Origin: Anaeromyces robustus
Taxonomy: Eukaryota; Neocallimastigomycota; Neocallimastigomycetes; Neocallimastigales; Neocallimastigaceae
DNA length: 64,000 nucleotides
Direction: 5' to 3'
Assembly: GCA_002104895.1 (NCBI GenBank)
Contig: MCFG01000364.1
Span: 1 to 64,000, forward strand
A model generated the notes under the pieces. The model was not told where the DNA came from. It worked only from the letters and a program-made list of their open reading frames with translations, and did no database searches. A program made the translations under genes and the position numbers. Shown piece after piece: positions 58,350 to 64,000 of the stretch; within the stretch, counting starts at the first letter, position 1; each line of letters begins with the position of its first letter.

Positions 58350-58975
58350 TTTCCGTAGGGTAGTCTATTGTACGTAGGGTAGTCTTTTACTATTTTTAAG
58401 GCAGTTCAGTAGTGGTTTAGGAGTAATAAAAAAAAATTTTTTTTTTTTTTAAGAACAGTATTTTCCGTAGGGTAGTTTTCAACAATATTATATTCCGTAG
58501 GGTAGTCTAACTCTATATTTAAAATAGTTCAGGTGTAATTTAAAGGTAATTTATGATTTCGATTAGGGACAATATTTTCCGTAGGGTAGTCTTCGATAAT
58601 ATAATTTATTCCGTAGGGTAGTCTTGTGCTAAGTAAGAAATTACGAAGGTTATAAAAAGAATTATTACAGAGGGTAATTTGTAGTGGTCCGGAAGATAGT
58701 CTAAAAAGAAATTACGGAGGGTAGTCTAAATGATTTACGTAGGATGGCTAGAAATAATCCGGAGGGTAGTCTAAAGAAATTTATAGAGGATAGTTTATAA
58801 TTGTCCGGAGGGTAGTCTAAAGAAATTTATAGAGGATAGTTTATAATTGTCCGGAGGGTAGTCCCAAATATAAGTAGAGTAGTCTAAGATTTAATGTAGG
58901 ATAGTCTAAGATAGTCCGTAGGGTGGTCCCAGAAAGTAGGGTAGTTTCTATGTATTCCGGAGGGTAGTTTGGAAA
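58350..58975 (-). repeat. Array of about 20 CCGTAGGGTAGTC-like motifs
   Basis: On the plus strand the core [T/G]CCG[T/G]AGGGTAGTCT recurs irregularly, for example near 58350, 58371, 58463, 58493, 58577, 58608, 58713, 58758, 58803, 58850, 58918 and 58955, with weaker AGAGGATAGTTT variants between. Two 46-bp units (about 58,757-58,850) are exact tandem copies. It lies in the chromovirus leader just downstream of the primer site. No frame is conserved, so it is not a coding repeat. Confidence 0.88.
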
Positions 58976-59019
58976 ATTTTTTCTGTGTAAAGGTATTGGG
59001 TTTAATTACTAACTTTTGG

Positions 59020-59029
59020 GCGATTTTAT
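59020..59029 (-). promoter_or_regulatory. Candidate self-primer binding site of the chromovirus
   Basis: On the minus strand ATAAAATCGC directly follows the 5' LTR and is the exact reverse complement of GCGATTTTAT inside the LTR (59231-59222 and 52518-52509), 39 nt downstream of TATAAATA. It lacks the TGG of a tRNA-primed site. Confidence 0.78.
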
Positions 59030-59562
59030 TGTAATAAATTGTAAAAAATAAGTAAATTATTTTACACAATTATTTTGATTGACCCAACAGGTCTACACAG
59101 AAAGTAAATCAGAAAAGAAAATTGGTTTTATAAGAACTTGTTTTATTAGATTTATTAAAAGTAAAAATTTATTTATTTATTAATTGATTTTGTAATATTC
59201 TGAATTACTTATAATTAATTAATAAAATCGCGAAGAATTAATCATTTAAAAATTTTACACCTATTTATACTTTTTACGGAAAAATAGTTTTCTTCGTAAA
59301 AAGTTGTTTAAAATTTCTAGAAACTTTTGATTAAAATCTTATAGAAAAATTTAGAAAAATTTAATATAAAAGTTGTCTTAAAATTTTTGATTGTATTCTA
59401 TTAATTTCTACGTAAAATACAGAAATAAAAATACAGAAATAAAATAGAGAAATTCAAAATAAAATTTTTATAAAGTTTGTAACAAGTGTGAGTCGAACCC
59501 AGAGTGTTCGCCCAGATGGTCATAGTGACTAACCACTAGACCATGGTTACTATTTTATTAAA
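59030..59562 (-). repeat. 5' LTR-A of the chromovirus, outer end lost
   Basis: Nearly identical to the 3' LTR over its length, with a short deletion near 59,455. It contains the tRNA-like head and TATAAATA (59262-59269). The outer about 17 bp are replaced by the adjacent LTR-E. Confidence 0.9.
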
Positions 59563-60169
59563 TGTTGGTACAGGATTCAAATAAAAAGAGAAATTTTATG
59601 GATTTAAAATAAAAAAAATAACACAAATATTTTTATAAATAGTTAATTATTAGGAATAATAAATAATAAATAATAATAGTGTAATAAATTACATTAAATG
59701 TAATATGTAAATTAAACAAAAATTTAATTATTTATAACCAATAAGATTAAAATAATAATAAGTAAAAACAATTATATAAGAAATATATAAAATTAAGTAG
59801 AAAGGGGGGTTCTTTTATTATTAATAATTAGTTTTATAGGAATTAGTTAGGAAAACTAAAATAAAACTTATAGGATTTAATAATATTTAGGAAATTGGTT
59901 ATAAATTTTTTTATAATAGTTAGATATATTAAAGGATTATATCTAATTAATATTAATAATTTTATATACGATATTTAAATAATAATACGACTTTTATAAT
60001 AAATAAATAAATAAATAAAATACGACTATAAAATAAATAATCTTTATACATTTAATATTTAATATTCGAGTGTAAATTCTATTTATCTTCTTAATAGAAT
60101 ATATTATTTTATTAATAAATAATCTTGCTAACTCACACAAAATTGATACTTTATAAAAAATACGTATCA
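59563..60169 (+). mobile_element. LTR-E, 5' LTR of a tRNA-primed retroelement
   Basis: 607 bp, TGTTGGTACAGG to TACGTATCA. It is followed after 5 nt by a classical primer site, so it reads as a 5' LTR in plus orientation. It is inserted into the chromovirus 5' LTR. It lacks the tRNA-like head of the other LTRs. No protein-coding interior follows, so the element is truncated or non-autonomous. Confidence 0.75.
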
Positions 60170-60174
60170 AAATT

Positions 60175-60192
60175 TGGCGCCCAACGTGGGGG
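60175..60192 (+). promoter_or_regulatory. tRNA-Lys-type primer-binding site
   Basis: TGGCGCCCAACGTGGGGG closely matches the known primer site complementary to the 3' end of tRNA-Lys1,2 in retroviruses. It lies 5 nt after the end of LTR-E. Confidence 0.8.
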
Positions 60193-60409
60193 GGGAAAAG
60201 CAAGACTTGATAGAATAGTATGAAGATATTAAGAAAATAATAATTACAAGATTGATTTTATTATAATAACATATTAATTTTTTTGTTTTCTTTTAAAATA
60301 TTTTATTATTATTTCTTTTTTTTTTACAATTTATAAATATCAAATATTTCTTTTATTATATAAAACTATAAAATATTTTTTTATTTTGATTATTACATTA
60401 TATTTGTTT

Positions 60410-60489
<80 letters not shown>

Positions 60490-61788
60490 AAAAAAAATAA
60501 AATAAAATAAAAATCTACAAAATGTTTAATATTAAAAAAAAAACCAAATTAAAATTAACATTAAATAAAAAAAAAAAAAAAAATATAATATAATATATAT
60601 AGACAATTTTATTTAACTCAATATATAAATGAATAAAAAAAATTTGTAGCTATTATATATATAAAAAAATATTGTATAAAATTATATAAAAAAGTTATAT
60701 TTTTAATTACAAAATATTAAAAAAAAGGCAAAAAAAAATATTATTTTTTATATATATACTTAATGTTTTAAAATTTTAAAAAAAAAAAATACGACAGCTA
60801 AAAATATATGTAATATATATTGAATATATATATATATATAATAGAATTTTAATATAAAATTATATATTAAAACTAGGAAAAAAATTTAAAAAGTTTTATT
60901 ATATAATTATCTTTAAAATCATTAAAAAATTATAAATTATTTTAAATATATATAAAAAAATATAGATACAATAAAAATAAAAAGTAAAAATAAAAAAAAA
61001 AAGATAAAATAAACTAAATATATGTATTTATAACAAAAGAAAAAAAATTAATAATAATCATAATTGAATTGATATAAAATTTAAATAATACTTAATCATA
61101 AGACAAAATATAATTTTTAAAAAACCAATTTTTTGTATTGTTATTATTATTGTTGTTATTGTTGTTGATGATGATGTTGTTGTTGTTTTAATTCTTCATA
61201 TATATATTTTATGAACTATTTAAGAATTTATTTTATTATTAAAGACAGCTTAGCAGGGCAAATGCCTATCCTATTTACCGACTCAAGTGGAAAAGGATAA
61301 ATCAACTTTACTATAATTCTCCAGGTAGAAATAAGGATAAATATGAATTTATTGTTTTTATGTATTATCCATCCATTATTATTTATTATTATCTATAATG
61401 TTTATCTGTTTTTTTTTTCTTATTAGTAACATTTTTTTTTTATTTTGTGTTTTTTTTTTTTTTATGATTCATGTATATTAATGATATTTAAACTCTATTG
61501 AATTTAAATATTATTAAAGATAATGTACAAATGATGCGCTTTAAAAAAAAAAATTTTTTTTTTAAGAATTTATTATAATATTTTTTATATATACTTTATT
61601 AAAAAAAAAAAAAAAAAAGATGAACTTTAATATTAAAACTTTAAAGAAAAAACAAACACAAAAATAAAAATAAATACTTTATTAATATTATAATTATTTT
61701 AAAAAAAATTTTTTTTTTTATTTTATATTTTTCTATTTTTTTTTTTTATTTTCTTTTATTTCTTATTTTTTATTATTTTCTTAAATAC

Positions 61789-61826
<38 letters not shown>

Positions 61827-61872
61827 ATTAATTATATTTAATTAAATGAAATAAATTATTTATATATATATG

Positions 61873-61911
<39 letters not shown>

Positions 61912-62340
61912 TTTAAATTATTATTATTTTTTTTTTTTTTTAAAGAATAAAAAATAAATAAAGGAATAATTTTTTTTTTATAATTATTTAAATATTATAA
62001 TAGTAATATTTTAAATAAAAAACTAAAATAATTAAAAAAGATACAAAATTATAAATTAAATATAAATATAGATTTTTTTTTTCTTTTTTTTAAAGAAAAA
62101 AAAAGACAATTATATAACGTATGAAACTTTAATAAATATATATATTTATTTATTATATTAGTGTTGTTATTGTTATTATTAATTAATTATATTTTTTCTT
62201 TTTTAATAGAAAAAGAACATATATATATATATAATAAAAAGTATGAGAGAGATATAGTACATATTATTATTGTCATTTAATTATTTAATTATTTTATTAT
62301 ATATATATATGTATATGTATATATAATCTTTCTTTCTTAT
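60193..62340. other. AT-rich stretch with long poly(A) tracts
   Basis: Contains a poly(A) run at about 60,414-60,487 and further A and T homopolymers, for example about 61,872-61,909. No retroelement coding sequence follows the primer site. A GC-richer patch at 61,251-61,321 is listed separately. Confidence 0.6.
61246..61321 (+). other. Possible isolated exon or RNA fragment
   Basis: A 75-bp GC-richer island bounded by TTAAAG and CCAG|GTAGAA, both resembling splice sites. One plus frame is open throughout (QLSRANAYPIYRLKWKRI...). No neighbouring exons or start codon could be linked, and no family is recognised. It could equally be a decayed RNA gene. Confidence 0.25.
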
Positions 62341-62772
62341 TTAATCCATTTCCATATCAATATCTTCATCATCAGTTGTATTTTGTTCCTGTTTTTGGAA
62401 ATAATAATTATCATCATTTTCTATATCTTGATATTTTTGTTTTTCCTTTTTTTTATTTTTCACTTTCATTTCAATATGTCCTTCTTCTTCCTTTTCATTT
62501 ATATTTATTTCTTCTTCTTTTAAACTACTATTACTACTACTACTACTAATCATACCATTTTTAGGTGAATTATTAATGATTATTGGTCTTTTAAGAATAT
62601 TATTTGAACTTCTTAATAAATCTAATGATAGATTATTATTGTATAAAGGATTAATCATACTATTATTATTATTATCATTATTATTATCATCATCATCATT
62701 CTGTTTCATAATAGCAGTTGTTTTAGTTGTAGTATTTGTGATAATACAGGTATCATCAGTTTGATTATTTTG

Positions 62773-62816
<44 letters not shown>

Positions 62817-64000
62817 TAATATTGTTTTTAGTATTCGTATCGGCAGTAATAGGTGAGGTAAGATTAATAGGAGGTGAAAATATTGATTTAGAATTATATT
62901 TCGGTATAGGTGAAATTTCTGTTTCAAAAATATTTTTAGGTTCAAAAGATGAAGATGAAGAAGAAGGAGATAGATTTTTATTATCAAATTGATTAATATT
63001 TTTTCGAATAGGTGTCATTAAAATATCAGATGATATCGTTATATCTTTTGTTGATTTTTTTTTACGTTCCGTAGAAAGTATAGTTTGTTGATAGGAAAAT
63101 TGACTGGTATAAGAAGTTGATGAAGTTTTTGTAGGTTTAGGTGTGGTATCTGAATCTTCAAAAGAAATATTATTATTATTATTATTATTTTTATTTAATA
63201 AAGGAGAAGTAGGAATATCAATGGTAGCAAAAGAATTCTGTTGTAATTCATCTTCAATAAATGGTGAAGTTTGTTTTTCAATAGATAATGTGGTATTTTT
63301 GGTAACTATATTTTTTTTTTTTTTTTAGAAAAATATATATTTTAGTATTTATTATTATTATTATTTAATATTATTATTCATTAAATATATAAAAAGAAAA
63401 AAAAAAAAAAATTACCTTTTTGTAACAAATCTTTGGGTATCTTTTGTGAAGAGGAAGTAGAAGATTCAATTGATATTAAATGATCTTTTGATAAAGTTTT
63501 TAATAAATTATTTTGAATAATGAAAGGATTTGAAGGAACTTTCAAAGATGAATTAAGTTTTAATCTTTTAGGTTCATTATAAAGAGCATCCTCTGTAATT
63601 TTATTATTATTTCTTTCAGAACTATCATAAGTATTTAAATTATTGTATGATTCATTAAAAGTAGTTGAAGTAGGAGGAGTATTATTTGTATCAAAAATCG
63701 TGAAATTGGAATCTTTTGATTTTCCTTTATTTTTATGACGATAATAATCATTATTAAGATAATCATTATCATTATTATTATTTTTATCATTATCACTATT
63801 ATTATCATTACTATTTTTATTATTATTATTATTATTTCTTTCTTCATTTTTAGATTTCTTATTATTTTTTTCAATCGTTGTATAACTACTCAATAATTCT
63901 TGTCTTAGTTTAAGTTTTGATTTTAATTTATTATTAAAAGATGAATTACTATTATTACTACTACTGCCATCACTATTACTATTATCTTTACTATGTAAAT
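62341..64000 (-). CDS. Asn/Ser-rich protein, C-terminal part, leaves the window
   Basis: Two exons are visible on the minus strand: from the right edge to 63416, then 63305-62341. The intron has donor AAAAG|GTAAT and acceptor ATAG. The joined frame is open for about 515 codons, and the frame continues past 64000, so the start is outside. The protein is low-complexity, with poly-Asn and poly-Ser tracts, many Ser-Pro/Thr-Pro dipeptides (DIPTSPLL, TEISPIPK, NLTSPIT), KKKEKQK-type basic patches and an acidic tail ending DDEDIDMEMD. A better-balanced segment (NPFIIQNNLLKTLSKDHLI...KIPKDLLQK) spans the exon junction. A phosphorylated nuclear regulator is a guess; no family is recognised. Confidence 0.72.

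Larger units (their letters stand above)
52317..59562 (-). mobile_element. Near-complete Ty3/gypsy chromovirus (Tf1-like, self-primed)
   Basis: Minus-strand element: 5' LTR-A remnant (59562-59030), primer site, about 1.6-kb leader, gag-pol (57427-53265) with a C-terminal chromodomain, polypurine tract GAAGGAGGACCA (52893-52882) and 3' LTR-A (52881-52317). The two LTRs are almost identical, implying recent insertion. The 5' LTR lost its outer about 17 bp to another LTR inserted at 59563, so the target duplication cannot be checked. Coding capacity is complete apart from a one-base frame break. Fragments of the same family lie at 17.1 and 36-38 kb, and solo LTRs at 20.9, 23.3 and 25.9 kb. It is the likely autonomous partner of the 1.85-kb non-autonomous element. 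Confidence 0.9.

Overview
This is a very AT-rich eukaryotic window with spliced genes, Asn-rich low-complexity proteins, long (ATT)n, (TTTA)n and poly(A) tracts, and a dense graveyard of LTR retrotransposons. A nuclear genome of an early-diverging fungus fits best (extreme AT richness and microsatellite-filled introns recall Neocallimastigomycota). A dictyostelid-like genome is a possible alternative, so the host assignment is inference.

Layout. 1-1035 holds a broken Ty3/gypsy gag-protease fragment. 1036-16.3 kb is an AT desert with one real RNA gene, tRNA-Ser(UGA) at 5160-5241, plus perfect hairpins and small tandem duplications. 16.3-32.4 kb is a nested retrotransposon cluster: a chromovirus fragment with a micro-inversion, a gag-like ORF split by a solo LTR, a gypsy element (Gypsy-2) interrupted by a solo LTR and by a 4.1-kb composite insertion, a complete 1.85-kb non-autonomous LTR element with matching target-site duplication, a second gypsy lineage (Gypsy-3), and a Ty1/copia remnant split by a solo LTR. 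33.8-35.0 kb holds a broken geminivirus-like Rep gene. 35.4-38.3 kb is a decayed chromovirus. 41.5-46.0 kb holds two spliced host genes; the second encodes a RENi-family (Rad60/Esc2/NIP45) protein with two SUMO-like domains. 46.8-49.15 kb is an integrated ambisense CRESS-DNA element: two leftward genes (one capsid-like), a bidirectional promoter region with a candidate origin hairpin, and a rightward truncated Rep. 49.2-51.9 kb is Gypsy-3 copy 2, with a gag-pol -1 frameshift site. 52.3-59.6 kb is a nearly intact chromovirus. 59.6-60.2 kb is another LTR with a tRNA-Lys-type primer site. 62.3-64.0 kb is the 3' part of an Asn-rich gene that leaves the window.

Main observations. (1) Two copies of a geminivirus-like Rep. 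One keeps capsid-like genes and a hairpin whose loop carries a TAATATTTA nonamer; homology of the other copy begins exactly at that nonamer. (2) Several LTR families starting TGTAA carry a tRNA-like A-box/B-box module just inside the LTR. (3) The chromovirus and the short non-autonomous element each have a 10-nt primer-binding site abutting the LTR and complementary to their own LTR, 38-39 nt downstream of the TATA box: a Tf1-like self-priming arrangement. (4) The chromovirus leader holds an array of about 20 CCGTAGGGTAGTC-like motifs and a 159-bp hairpin cassette that is flipped between copies.

All homology statements come from reading motifs by eye; no database search was possible.
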